From the NCBI GenBank assembly GCA_947476185.1, contig CANJPX010000006.1, positions 28,495 to 92,494 of the forward strand: a DNA stretch of 64,000 bases, read 5' to 3'. The notes under the pieces were generated by a model. That model did no database searches and was not told where the DNA came from. It saw nothing but the letters and a program-made list of their open reading frames with translations. Numbering within the stretch: the stretch's first letter is position 1; each line of letters begins with the position of its first letter. Origin of the DNA: Bacteroidota bacterium (GTDB lineage Bacteria; Bacteroidota; Bacteroidia; 2-12-FULL-35-15). Below are positions 29,478 through 38,922 of this stretch, piece by piece. The translations under genes and the position numbers were made by a program.

Positions 29478-32289
29478 GACTTTTTTCTTTAGATAATTTA
29501 TTAGCTTTTATTTGATTCAATACATCTTCTGCACTGATCGGTAATTTTGTAATGCGAACACCTACTGCATTAAATACGGCATTTGCTATTGCAGGAAGTA
29601 CCGGATGAATAGCTCCTTCTCCTGCTTCCTTTGCACCGAAAGGTCCTTCCGGATCATTTGTTTCTATGATATTTGCATGGATAGGAGGAGTGTCTAATGT
29701 TGTCGGGATCTTATAATCAAGGAAATTATTGTTCACCAAAAGTCCATTGTAGTATTTCATTTGTTCACTCATTGCCTGTCCGATACCCATGTGCCATGAG
29801 CCTTCCAATTGTCCTTCAACAGCCAATGGATTTAATGCCTTTCCACAATCGTGTGCACCCCATACATTCAGTATTTTTACTTGTCCTGTTTCAGTATCCA
29901 CATCAACTTCTGCAACCACAGCACCGAATGTATAGGACGGACTTAAACCTGCTCCGGAACCTTTAAAATCTCCACCTAATTTTGGAGAAATGTATTTTCC
30001 GCTAACACTTACTGCACCTCGTTTTGCTGTTAATATATCAACTACCTCTAACCAGGATAGGTCAACTTTTTTATCGTTGCTGAATACACGGCTATCAGCA
30101 AAATTCAATTCTTCAGCTGAGATCTCTTTCACTTTTATGATCGCATCAATGATCTCTTTTTTTAAATTTTCGGCAGCATCTTTTGCTGCATTACCTGCCA
30201 TGAATGTTACGCGACTTGAGTAACTTCCAAAATCAACTGGGGTAATTAATGTATCGGCAGCAAGTACAAATAATTTATCCATGCCTAGTCCTAATACTTC
30301 CGAAACAATTATTGCAAGCATGGTATCACTTCCTTGTCCGATATCACTCGCTCCGGAGGTAATCAATACCCTTCCATCAAAATCAAGTTTTAAATGAACA
30401 ACCGATTGAGGCAATTCATTCCAGATGATTGGTAAAGCGCTTCCGCTGATAAAAAATCCGCATCCGACGCCAAGGCCATGACCGGTTTTTAATTTACCAT
30501 AGCGTTTTTTCCATTCCGATTGTTCCATTACTTTTTGTAATGATTCGCGACTTCCGTTTGAGGTGATGCGGTAATGTCCTACCGTTAAAGTGTTTGAATC
30601 AAGAAAATTTTTCATCCTCAATTCACATGGATCCATTTTAATTTTATTTGCCAGTTCATCGATCATCGACTCTACTGCAAAGCGAGTGTTAACAGCTCCA
30701 TGTCCGCGCATAGCACCACATTGTGGTTTATTGGTATAAACACGATAGGTGCGGAATCCAAAATTATCTAATTTATACGGAGCTTGCAATAACACTCCGT
30801 TGTAATAAGATGTAACAACACCAAAACTTCCGTAAGCTCCACCATCAATAGCAACATCTGCGTCTAACACTTTCATGAAACCATCCTTGGAAATACCCAT
30901 CTGAACAGTAAGTTTAGAAGGGTGTCGTCCATGATTGGTCAGGAAAACTTCCTCACGTGTCAATCGAACGCGTACAGGTCGACCTGTTTTTCTAGCGATA
31001 TGTGAAACAATAACTTCATGTGGAAAAGGATCGCTCTTCCCACCAAAACCACCACCAAGATAGGGTTTGATGACACGAACTCTGCTTAAAGGTACTTCCA
31101 TTACTTTCGCCAATGCACGATGTAAGTAGTGTGGAACTTGTGTTGCTGTGGTTATCGTTAATCCGTTTTCATCCCAAAATGCTGTGGCAGCATGTGGTTC
31201 TGTAAATCCGTGATTGATCCCTTCAAACTCAAACGACATTTTGCTTGTTACATCGGCATCAAGTAAACCTTGTTGCTGATCACCAAAACGAAGCTCTGCT
31301 TTTTTATGAATGTTGTTATTGAATTTTCCGTATTCATGGATCTTTTCATTTTCTCCAACATCATTCAATGAATCATCAATTTGTAAAAATTCCTTGATAC
31401 GCTTATATTGTACTTTTATCAGCTTACATGCTTCCGCGGCAATATCTTCGCTGTCAGCTGCAACTGCTGCAACTATTTCTCCTATGTAGCGGACCTTTTC
31501 AACTGCCATTGCTGTTTCATCCTGAGAAATGGGAAGTACTCCAAATTTGATCGGCAACTCTTTTCCGGTTGCGATGTAATGAACACCTTCCAGTTTTAAT
31601 GCTTCTGTAAGATCGATATTTTCGATTTTTGCATGCGGATAAATACTCCTTAAAAATTTGCAGTGCAATGCATTTTTTGAAACGATATCATCAGCATAAT
31701 CTGCCGATCCTTTTACTTTTTTCTCTGCTTCAATGTATGGTCTGCCAACGCCAACTGCACCGGATATCGTTTTGTAATTCGATTTCCCTTTTTCAGAAAC
31801 AGGTTTTAATCCATGTTTTTCCAATGCATATTCAGCAACTGCTTCAATGATTTTTTTGTAGCCTGTGCATCTGCATAAATTACCCGACAAGCCATCTTTT
31901 ATTTGATGGATTATTGATTCGACACCATCTTCTTTTTTTAAAGTTGGAACGAGACTCAATGATGTCATGACCATTCCTGGTGTACAAAAGCCACATTGAA
32001 TGGCTCCTTTTTCAACAAATTTCTCTTGAAGTTCGTGAAGTTCGCCATCTTTTGCGATTGCTTCGATGGTTGTAATTTCAGCATTGTCGAATCGTAATGC
32101 AGGCGTGATGCAACTCAAAACGGGTTCTTTATTTACCAATACAGTACAGGCTCCACAACTTCCCTGATCACATCCCACTTTTGTTCCTGTCAATCCAACT
32201 TTTTCCCGGATCACACTCGATAACATCTCATGATTATTAACCAATAGATCGTACTGTTTGCCGTTTATTTTTAATTTAATTTGTTTCAT
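29470..32289 (-). CDS. Molybdenum hydroxylase: fused 2Fe-2S (gamma) and Moco (alpha) subunits, xanthine dehydrogenase/4-HBCR family
   Basis: N-terminal '[22 protein letters not shown]...QCGFCTPGMVM...GNLCRCTGY', then Moco domain 'GGGFGGKSDPFPHE', 'DIGQGSDTML', 'GPFGAKEAGEGAIHPVLPAIANA'. Confidence 0.9.
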   Translation of the reverse strand: MKQIKLKINGKQYDLLVNNHEMLSSVIREKVGLTGTKVGCDQGSCGACTVLVNKEPVLSCITPALRFDNAEITTIEAIAKDGELHELQEKFVEKGAIQCGFCTPGMVMTSLSLVPTLKKEDGVESIIHQIKDGLSGNLCRCTGYKKIIEAVAEYALEKHGLKPVSEKGKSNYKTISGAVGVGRPYIEAEKKVKGSADYADDIVSKNALHCKFLRSIYPHAKIENIDLTEALKLEGVHYIATGKELPIKFGVLPISQDETAMAVEKVRYIGEIVAAVAADSEDIAAEACKLIKVQYKRIKEFLQIDDSLNDVGENEKIHEYGKFNNNIHKKAELRFGDQQQGLLDADVTSKMSFEFEGINHGFTEPHAATAFWDENGLTITTATQVPHYLHRALAKVMEVPLSRVRVIKPYLGGGFGGKSDPFPHEVIVSHIARKTGRPVRVRLTREEVFLTNHGRHPSKLTVQMGISKDGFMKVLDADVAIDGGAYGSFGVVTSYYNGVLLQAPYKLDNFGFRTYRVYTNKPQCGAMRGHGAVNTRFAVESMIDELANKIKMDPCELRMKNFLDSNTLTVGHYRITSNGSRESLQKVMEQSEWKKRYGKLKTGHGLGVGCGFFISGSALPIIWNELPQSVVHLKLDFDGRVLITSGASDIGQGSDTMLAIIVSEVLGLGMDKLFVLAADTLITPVDFGSYSSRVTFMAGNAAKDAAENLKKEIIDAIIKVKEISAEELNFADSRVFSNDKKVDLSWLEVVDILTAKRGAVSVSGKYISPKLGGDFKGSGAGLSPSYTFGAVVAEVDVDTETGQVKILNVWGAHDCGKALNPLAVEGQLEGSWHMGIGQAMSEQMKYYNGLLVNNNFLDYKIPTTLDTPPIHANIIETNDPEGPFGAKEAGEGAIHPVLPAIANAVFNAVGVRITKLPISAEDVLNQIKANKLSKEKSLA

Positions 32290-32436
32290 TGAAATTGATG
32301 TAATGGTTTTTCAGTGATTAAAAAATCAGTTATTATGTTGATCAAAAGTGGTGAGTTTATTGGAAAAAAAATATGATTTATGTCACTTGTGATGTGCATA
32401 CTTTTTTGTTGAAAACTTGCTAAAAATGTGGATTTG

Positions 32437-33177
32437 CTATATTCCTGCGCCAATGCTTTTCCCACCATCGACATAAATGGTTTGGCCGGTAATAAAATTG
32501 GTTGCATCAGAAGCCAAAAAGGCTACTGCATTAGCTATATCGGAAGGTTTTCCCATCGTCCGCGTAGGTTGGGCCTCAATCAGTTTTTGTAACACATCCG
32601 CTTCTAGTTTTTGGGTCAACGGGGTGTCTATTAATCCTGGTGCCACAGCATTAACACAAACATTGTACTTTCCTAGTTCAAGTGCCAGAACACGTGTTAA
32701 ACTGACTACTCCGGCTTTTGAGGCAGAGTAATTACTTTGTCCGCGATTACCCAGCCAGGCTCTTGAGGCGATGTTTACAATACGTCCGAAATTTTGCTGT
32801 TTCATCATTTTTGCAGCCTCTTTGCAAAGGAGCCAGGTGCCTTTTAAATTTATGTTGAGAACCATGTCAAAATCTTCCACCGGCATATTCCAGATCATGT
32901 TGTCTCGGATGATCCCAGCATTATTTACAAGGACATTTAATTGCTTGTGGTCCGTTTGGATCTTAATAAACAAGTCATGCATTTCTTTTTCATTGCAGAT
33001 ATCCGCTTTTACAAAAAGTACTTTTGAGGAGCCGTATTCGTCTGTTAATAATTTACCGCTCACATCGTCTACATCTACTGCAATTACAAAATAATTATCG
33101 GAAACAAATCTTTCTACGATAGCTTTTCCTATGCCTTTTGCTGCACCTGTTATCAGGGCAATTTTTTTCTCGCTCAT
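32437..33177 (-). CDS. SDR family oxidoreductase (3-oxoacyl-ACP/3-hydroxyacyl-CoA reductase-like)
   Basis: 'LITGAAKGIGKAIVERF', 'VNNAGIIRDNM', 'NIASRAWLGNRGQSNYSASKAG', 'FITGQTIYVDGG'. Confidence 0.92.
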   Translation of the reverse strand: MSEKKIALITGAAKGIGKAIVERFVSDNYFVIAVDVDDVSGKLLTDEYGSSKVLFVKADICNEKEMHDLFIKIQTDHKQLNVLVNNAGIIRDNMIWNMPVEDFDMVLNINLKGTWLLCKEAAKMMKQQNFGRIVNIASRAWLGNRGQSNYSASKAGVVSLTRVLALELGKYNVCVNAVAPGLIDTPLTQKLEADVLQKLIEAQPTRTMGKPSDIANAVAFLASDATNFITGQTIYVDGGKSIGAGI

Positions 33178-33941
33178 TTTAATTTTGTGTATTTAGTTTC
33201 GATTAGTTTTGCCAGTATACTGATTGCAATTTCTTCAGGACTTTCCGATTTGATATCAATGCCCATGGGCATATCAACCGAGTTTAATTCTTCGGCAGTA
33301 GCTATTCCTGCTTCTGAGAACATTTTTTTTGTGAGTTCCACTTTCCTTGAACTTCCTATCATTCCGAGGTATGCACGCGGCTTTTTAATGCAATAGGCCA
33401 GAATATTTCTGTCAATTGCATGGTCGTAACTCATGATTGCAACGAACGTTTGTTCGTCAAATGGTAATAAGGTTAGTGCTTGACTAAAATCTAATGGCAT
33501 TTTATTTATTTCCGGTTGCGAAATTTGATCCAGATATTCTTTTCTATCGTCAATTACAACCGTTTCAAAATCCATATCGATCGCATATTTTGCAAGTGCT
33601 TGTCCAGTATGTCCGGCACCAAAAATATACAGTTTGTTTTTTTTCATGATAGGTTCTATATATATATCTATTGTCCCTCCACAGCACATATTGTGTTGAT
33701 TTAATAAATCGTGTCGAAATGTTTTCGGTTTCTTTTCTTTGAGAACAATTAAGGCATTTTCAATTACTTTCTTCTCGAGGGCGCCACCACCGATCGATCC
33801 AAATATTTTACCTTCTTTTGTAACCAACATTTTTGCCCCGACTTTTCGAGGGGTGGAACCTTTTGTTCCGATTATTACGCACAATGCCAAAGGGCCTTTT
33901 TCCGATTGTTGAATTGTATTTATGTCGGCTAAATTGAACAC
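33174..33941 (-). CDS. xdhC: XdhC family protein (Moco sulfuration/insertion chaperone)
   Basis: 'GTKGSTPRKVGAKMLVTKEGKIFGSIGGGALEKKV', 'LYIFGAGHTGQALAKYAIDMDFETVVIDDR', 'YLGMIGSSRKV'. Confidence 0.9.
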   Translation of the reverse strand: MFNLADINTIQQSEKGPLALCVIIGTKGSTPRKVGAKMLVTKEGKIFGSIGGGALEKKVIENALIVLKEKKPKTFRHDLLNQHNMCCGGTIDIYIEPIMKKNKLYIFGAGHTGQALAKYAIDMDFETVVIDDRKEYLDQISQPEINKMPLDFSQALTLLPFDEQTFVAIMSYDHAIDRNILAYCIKKPRAYLGMIGSSRKVELTKKMFSEAGIATAEELNSVDMPMGIDIKSESPEEIAISILAKLIETKYTKLK

Positions 33942-34546
33942 TATTTTGTTTTTGTATTTAATAAAATTTTGGATTCAATATAATTATTCCAGTCATCAGG
34001 TGTATTGAGATTCAATAAGACATTCGTTTCTCCAGCATCGACCTCAAGCCTTTTAAATAATTTTAATTCATCTTTTAAGATCCAATTATCTGATGTCAGG
34101 TTTTTAAGATGATTTACAATATTTTTTCCCAATAAAATTGGATGTCCACCATGTTCATCTTTCACAGGAACAACAAAACTATTGTCCTCTATTATGCTTG
34201 ACATTTTATGCAATAATTCCACATTAATTTCTGGGTTGTCGATATTTTGAATGAAACAATTGGAATTGTTAGCAATTTTTGATAAGCCTAATTGAATGGA
34301 GTATGTTCTTCCTTTTTCCGGGAAATCGTTTTTTAGGATTATGGTTTTGCTCTTTATCGCTTTCATTTTATCCTTCCACTTGTTTTGAAATAAAGTGTGG
34401 TTAAAAACAATTATTGGATGGTTGATTTCTGCAAATATGTATGTGTTACAAAGTGTTTCAACCAATGAGATTCCCTTGATGCTTAAAAATGCTTTCGGGG
34501 AATTCATCCGCGATGAATTCCCTCCACTTAGGATCAATACTTCCAT
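33941..34546 (-). CDS. MocA/MobA-like nucleotidyltransferase (Mo-cofactor cytidylyltransferase-like)
   Basis: 'LILSGGNSSRMNSPKAFL', 'QNIDNPEINVELLHKM', 'VPVKDEHGGHPILLGKNIV'; adjacent to xdhC. Confidence 0.82.
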   Translation of the reverse strand: MEVLILSGGNSSRMNSPKAFLSIKGISLVETLCNTYIFAEINHPIIVFNHTLFQNKWKDKMKAIKSKTIILKNDFPEKGRTYSIQLGLSKIANNSNCFIQNIDNPEINVELLHKMSSIIEDNSFVVPVKDEHGGHPILLGKNIVNHLKNLTSDNWILKDELKLFKRLEVDAGETNVLLNLNTPDDWNNYIESKILLNTKTK

Positions 34547-34587
34547 TTAATAGTTTGCATTCAAGATGATTATATCTATTGCGAATT

Positions 34588-34633
34588 TCTATCCTATCGA
34601 TTACGAAAACTATGACAATTATCATAGGATAGA
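34588..34633. promoter_or_regulatory. Perfect 10-bp inverted repeat with 26-nt spacer in a divergent intergenic region
   Basis: tctatcctat (34588-34597) and ataggataga (34624-34633), between the minus-strand mocA start and the plus-strand catabolic operon start. Confidence 0.35.
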
Positions 34634-34769
34634 CTATTTTGGATTGTTTTATTCGTATACGATTTGGCAATCACCTGCTACATAGAGTTATATAATAAAG
34701 TATGATTGGAGTCATGATTTTTTTTATGCTTTCAAATTATATTTGCTTAAACTAAAAATGAATTGAATT

Positions 34770-36788
34770 ATGGCCTATAATTTTAAAGATAGAGAGATCA
34801 CAAAGATCTCTGTAATTGGTGCTGGACAGATTGGTCCAGACATTGCATTGCATTTTGCAAAATCACTTTCACCATTCGGTGTAGTTATAAATGTTATTGA
34901 TATTTCTCCTGAGGCATTGGAGAAAGCGAAAGCGAAAGCACATAAAAAAATTCAGAAAGGGTTAGAGTCGGGTGCGTTTAAGCCTGAACTGGCTGAAAAG
35001 ATAAAGAACGCCTTGGTATTTTCTGCTGATTACGAAAATGTACGCGGCTCACAAATTGTTGTGGAAGCAGCAACTGAAGATGAAAATATCAAAGACAAAA
35101 TTTTTAGACAGGTAGAATCACTTACTGATGATAAATGTATTTATCTTTCTAACTCTTCGCATATGCAGCCGGAAGTCATATTCCGGAATATTAAAAATAA
35201 ATCCCGCAGTTTAGTGGCACATTATTTTTTTCCTGCAGAAATAAATTTAGTTGTTGAATTGGTTCCCGGTAAAGAAACAGATGCTGATCTGGTAAATCTA
35301 TTACTTGGATTTTATGAGGCGATCGGAAAGGTTCCTATCAAAGTAAAAAGTTCTTACGGCTATGCCATAGATCCTGTTTTTGAAGGTATTTGTCAAACTG
35401 CCATCATGTGTTTGGAAAAGGGTTGGGGAACTGAAAAGGAAATTGATACTGCTGCAGTGAAATCTTTAGGCTTGGGCATTGGGCCTTTTACTGCCTTAAA
35501 TCTTACAGGAGGAAATCCTATTACTGCACATGGATTGGATGAATTGGGGAAATTAGTAATGCCTTGGTTCAAAACCCCGAATATTCTTCACGAAAAAAAT
35601 AAGAGTAAAGAACTTTGGAACACTGCTCAACGTGGTGAAAAAGTTGAACTGTCTCCTGAGAAAGAAGAAAAATTAGTAAAAGAATTTCAAGGTGCATTCT
35701 TTGCATTAACATCTTTTATTTTAGATCTGGATATCGTTGATATTAATGATTTTAATATGGCGTGTGAGATGTCACTTGTTATCCGGGCACCATTCTCATT
35801 TATGAATAAAGTGGGCATCGATAAGTCTTACGGATTGGTTAAAGATTTTTGTGCAACACATCCGACTTTTACATTCCCGAAAATCTTGGATAAAGCAAAA
35901 GCAGCTGGAGTTTGGAAATTACAGGACATTATTGCTACTAAACTCGATGGTGTTTGTGTGCTGACAATCCGCAGACCGAAAGTTTTAAATGCACTGAATC
36001 TCGAAGTGCTTGGTCAGATAAAAAATGAATTGGAGAATGTGAAGAATGATGATTCTGTTAAAGCTGTTGTTATTACCGGATTTGGAACTAAAGCATTTGT
36101 GTCCGGTGCCGATTTGAATATGCTTGCATCTTTAAAAACTCCCGAAGAAGGATATAATAATTCTCATACTTTTCAATCTGTGTTGAATTATGTTGAAAGC
36201 TTTGCTAAACCAGTAGTGTGTGCTATGAACGGTTTTGCATTTGGTGGTGGAAATGAATTAGCAATGTCTTGTACGGCACGTATTTGTAAGAAAGGCTTGC
36301 CTGTTTTGGTTTGTCAACCTGAAGTGAACTTAGGATTTATTCCGGGTGCAGGTGGAACCCAACGTCTACCGCGTATTGTAGGAGTTGAAAAAGCTGCTGA
36401 AATATTGCGTACGGCTAGAAATGTTTCGGCAAAAGAAGCAGCTGAGATTGGATTAGTATACAAAGAGGTGGAAGGGGATCTGGTTGATGAAGCAGTAAAA
36501 TTTGCAAAACAAATTGCATCCGGTGATGTTAAAGTGAAAACAATTCCGCAGGATGCTATCTCGACAAATGGAAACCCAATACAACTGGAGATAGGACATT
36601 TGAGCAAAAAAATTGATGAGATAATTGTAAAAGCGATCTATGAAGGTTCTCACTTGAGTTTGAAGGATGGTCTTGAATTAGAATCACGGATGTTCGGAGA
36701 ATGTCTTTTAACAGAGGATATGAAAATTGGTTTGGAAAATTTCAAATCGAACGGACCAAAAGCTAAAGCGAATTTTATTCATAAATAG
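34770..36788 (+). CDS. Bifunctional 3-hydroxyacyl-CoA dehydrogenase/enoyl-CoA hydratase (HCDH-ECH order)
   Basis: N-term '[16 protein letters not shown]', '[17 protein letters not shown]'; C-term ECH '[12 protein letters not shown]', '[19 protein letters not shown]'. Confidence 0.9.
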   Translation: MAYNFKDREITKISVIGAGQIGPDIALHFAKSLSPFGVVINVIDISPEALEKAKAKAHKKIQKGLESGAFKPELAEKIKNALVFSADYENVRGSQIVVEAATEDENIKDKIFRQVESLTDDKCIYLSNSSHMQPEVIFRNIKNKSRSLVAHYFFPAEINLVVELVPGKETDADLVNLLLGFYEAIGKVPIKVKSSYGYAIDPVFEGICQTAIMCLEKGWGTEKEIDTAAVKSLGLGIGPFTALNLTGGNPITAHGLDELGKLVMPWFKTPNILHEKNKSKELWNTAQRGEKVELSPEKEEKLVKEFQGAFFALTSFILDLDIVDINDFNMACEMSLVIRAPFSFMNKVGIDKSYGLVKDFCATHPTFTFPKILDKAKAAGVWKLQDIIATKLDGVCVLTIRRPKVLNALNLEVLGQIKNELENVKNDDSVKAVVITGFGTKAFVSGADLNMLASLKTPEEGYNNSHTFQSVLNYVESFAKPVVCAMNGFAFGGGNELAMSCTARICKKGLPVLVCQPEVNLGFIPGAGGTQRLPRIVGVEKAAEILRTARNVSAKEAAEIGLVYKEVEGDLVDEAVKFAKQIASGDVKVKTIPQDAISTNGNPIQLEIGHLSKKIDEIIVKAIYEGSHLSLKDGLELESRMFGECLLTEDMKIGLENFKSNGPKAKANFIHK

Positions 36789-36789
36789 A

Positions 36790-38922
36790 ATGAAGTATAA
36801 TGTAGGTATTGATATTGGTGGAACCTTTACAGATCTTATCTGTGTTTCATCTGACGGTAGGACCATTGTTCATAAAACACTTTCTACTCCGCATGATTCT
36901 TCTGTTGGATTCATAAATGGTATCCGCGAAGTTGCAGAAATGACAGGAGAAACTTTTGAGAAATTTGTTTCTTCAATTGATACAATTGTTCATGGAACAA
37001 CGGTTGCAACAAATGCACTGTTGACCTTGAAAGGAGCAAAAACTGCACTTGTAACGACTAAAGGTTTTCGTGATGCATTGGAAATGAGAAGAGGTATCCG
37101 TGAGGAACAGTTTAATAATCATTATAAAAATGTTGTTCCCTTAGCGCCACGTTATTTGCGATTTACGGTAGACGAACGAATTGATTCTGAAGGAAAGATT
37201 TTGAAGAAATTTTCTGAGAAAGAACTTCTTCCGATCATTAAAAAGATCAAGGATGAAAAAGTAGAATCTGTTGCAGTTTGCTTCATGAATTCTTACAAGA
37301 ATTCATCACATGAAAAACAAGCATTAAAATTTCTTCGTAAAAATCTGAAAGGAATTTTTGTTACGGCTTCCTTTGAAGTACTTCCTTCAATTCGCTTTTA
37401 TGAAAGAATTAGTACAACAACCGTTAGTGCTTTTGTCGGACCTATTGTAGCGAAGTATTTGGATAATCTTACTCAGAAATTAGAAAGCATAAATTACAAA
37501 GGCACACTATTGATCATGCAATCAAATGGTGGTGTGGTTGTTCCTGATCAGGTAAAGAAAAATCCGGCTGTAACGGTTTTATCAGGGCCTGCTGCTGCTC
37601 CGACTGCTGGTGCATTTTATTCCAAATTACTTGGATTTAAAAATTGTATCACCGCTGATATGGGTGGAACAAGTTTTGATGCTGCCATCGTTATCGATAA
37701 TCAATGTGTAACCAGTACCGAAGGAAATATCAATCGTTATCGTATTGCTCTTCCTTCTCTTGATATTATTACAATTGGTGCAGGTGGCGGAAGTATCGGT
37801 TGGATAAATGAAGGAGGATTGTTGCAGATGGGTCCGCAAAGTGCCGGTGCAATGCCTGGTCCGGTATGTTACGAACGTGGTGGATCTGTTCCTACTTGTA
37901 CGGATGCCGATATTATTCTTGGTTATCTTAATCCTGATTTTTTTGCCGGAGGGAAATTAAAACTAAATAAAGCAAAAGCAGAGAAAGCAATAAAAACGGA
38001 TCTGGCCGCAAAACTTGGATTGTCTGTATTGGAAACTGCTGCCGGAATGTTTCGTATCATCAATAGCAATATGGCTCAAGGTGTTCGCGAAATTTCTGTT
38101 GAACGAGGTTATGATCCGAGAGAATTTTTATTTATTGTGGCAGGTGGTGCCGGCTCAATTCACTCTTCCGAAATATGCAAGGAATTGGAAATTCCGATGT
38201 TCCTTGTACCAAATGTCTCTTCTATTTTTTGTGCTGCAGGAATGTTATTGGGTGATCTGAAACATGACTATATCCGCTCTTATTTTACCTCATTTACGAA
38301 TCTTGATAGAAAAAAATTTATTTCTCTGTATAATGAAATGAAGGAGGATGGAATTCATGCATTGGTTGATGAAGAAGGAGTTTCACGTGAAAAGATTTCT
38401 TTTTCTCCGATTCTTGATATGCGTTATCTAGGTCAATACCACGAAGTGCAAATGGAAGCATCCTGGGATGATGTAATGAATTTTGATCTTAAAAAAATAT
38501 TTGAATTATTCCATAAAGAACACAATCGTCAGTTTGGATATTCCTTGAAAGAGGAAGGGACAGAAATGGAACTCATCAATGTTCGTTTGCGTGTTGTTGG
38601 AAAAACGGAGCGCCCAAGGTTTCTTTCAGAAAATAATAATTCTGTTACAGCTGAATCGGCTATTAAGGAGTATAGAGAAGTTTATATTCCTGAACTGAAT
38701 AAGATGAAAAAAGTTCCGATCTATGATGGCGACAAACCTATTTTCGGATCAAAGATAAATGGACCTTGTGTAATTGAAAAGATTACCACTTCTGTATTTA
38801 TCAGCGAAAACTACGACTGTGAGGTGGATAGTTTTGGTTCATTTATAGTATATGAAAAGAAAAAATTTCCAAACGGATTTCAATTGAAACAAAAACTTAC
38901 TGAAGTAAATGAAAGTAGATAA
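36790..38922 (+). CDS. hyuA: Hydantoinase/oxoprolinase family protein, subunit A (ATP-dependent)
   Basis: 'YNVGIDIGGTFTDLICVSSDGR', 'LMQSNGGVVVPDQ', 'ITADMGGTSFDAAIV', 'REISVERGYDPREFLFIVAGGAG'. ATG at 36790. Confidence 0.92.
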   Translation: MKYNVGIDIGGTFTDLICVSSDGRTIVHKTLSTPHDSSVGFINGIREVAEMTGETFEKFVSSIDTIVHGTTVATNALLTLKGAKTALVTTKGFRDALEMRRGIREEQFNNHYKNVVPLAPRYLRFTVDERIDSEGKILKKFSEKELLPIIKKIKDEKVESVAVCFMNSYKNSSHEKQALKFLRKNLKGIFVTASFEVLPSIRFYERISTTTVSAFVGPIVAKYLDNLTQKLESINYKGTLLIMQSNGGVVVPDQVKKNPAVTVLSGPAAAPTAGAFYSKLLGFKNCITADMGGTSFDAAIVIDNQCVTSTEGNINRYRIALPSLDIITIGAGGGSIGWINEGGLLQMGPQSAGAMPGPVCYERGGSVPTCTDADIILGYLNPDFFAGGKLKLNKAKAEKAIKTDLAAKLGLSVLETAAGMFRIINSNMAQGVREISVERGYDPREFLFIVAGGAGSIHSSEICKELEIPMFLVPNVSSIFCAAGMLLGDLKHDYIRSYFTSFTNLDRKKFISLYNEMKEDGIHALVDEEGVSREKISFSPILDMRYLGQYHEVQMEASWDDVMNFDLKKIFELFHKEHNRQFGYSLKEEGTEMELINVRLRVVGKTERPRFLSENNNSVTAESAIKEYREVYIPELNKMKKVPIYDGDKPIFGSKINGPCVIEKITTSVFISENYDCEVDSFGSFIVYEKKKFPNGFQLKQKLTEVNESR

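Noticed and set aside
32290-32436. Possible FNR/CRP-like site (TTGATCAA, TCACTTGTGA) in the gap upstream of the Mo enzyme
   Set aside because: Matches to dyad consensus are partial and AT-rich background makes them likely by chance; not enough to call a regulatory site.
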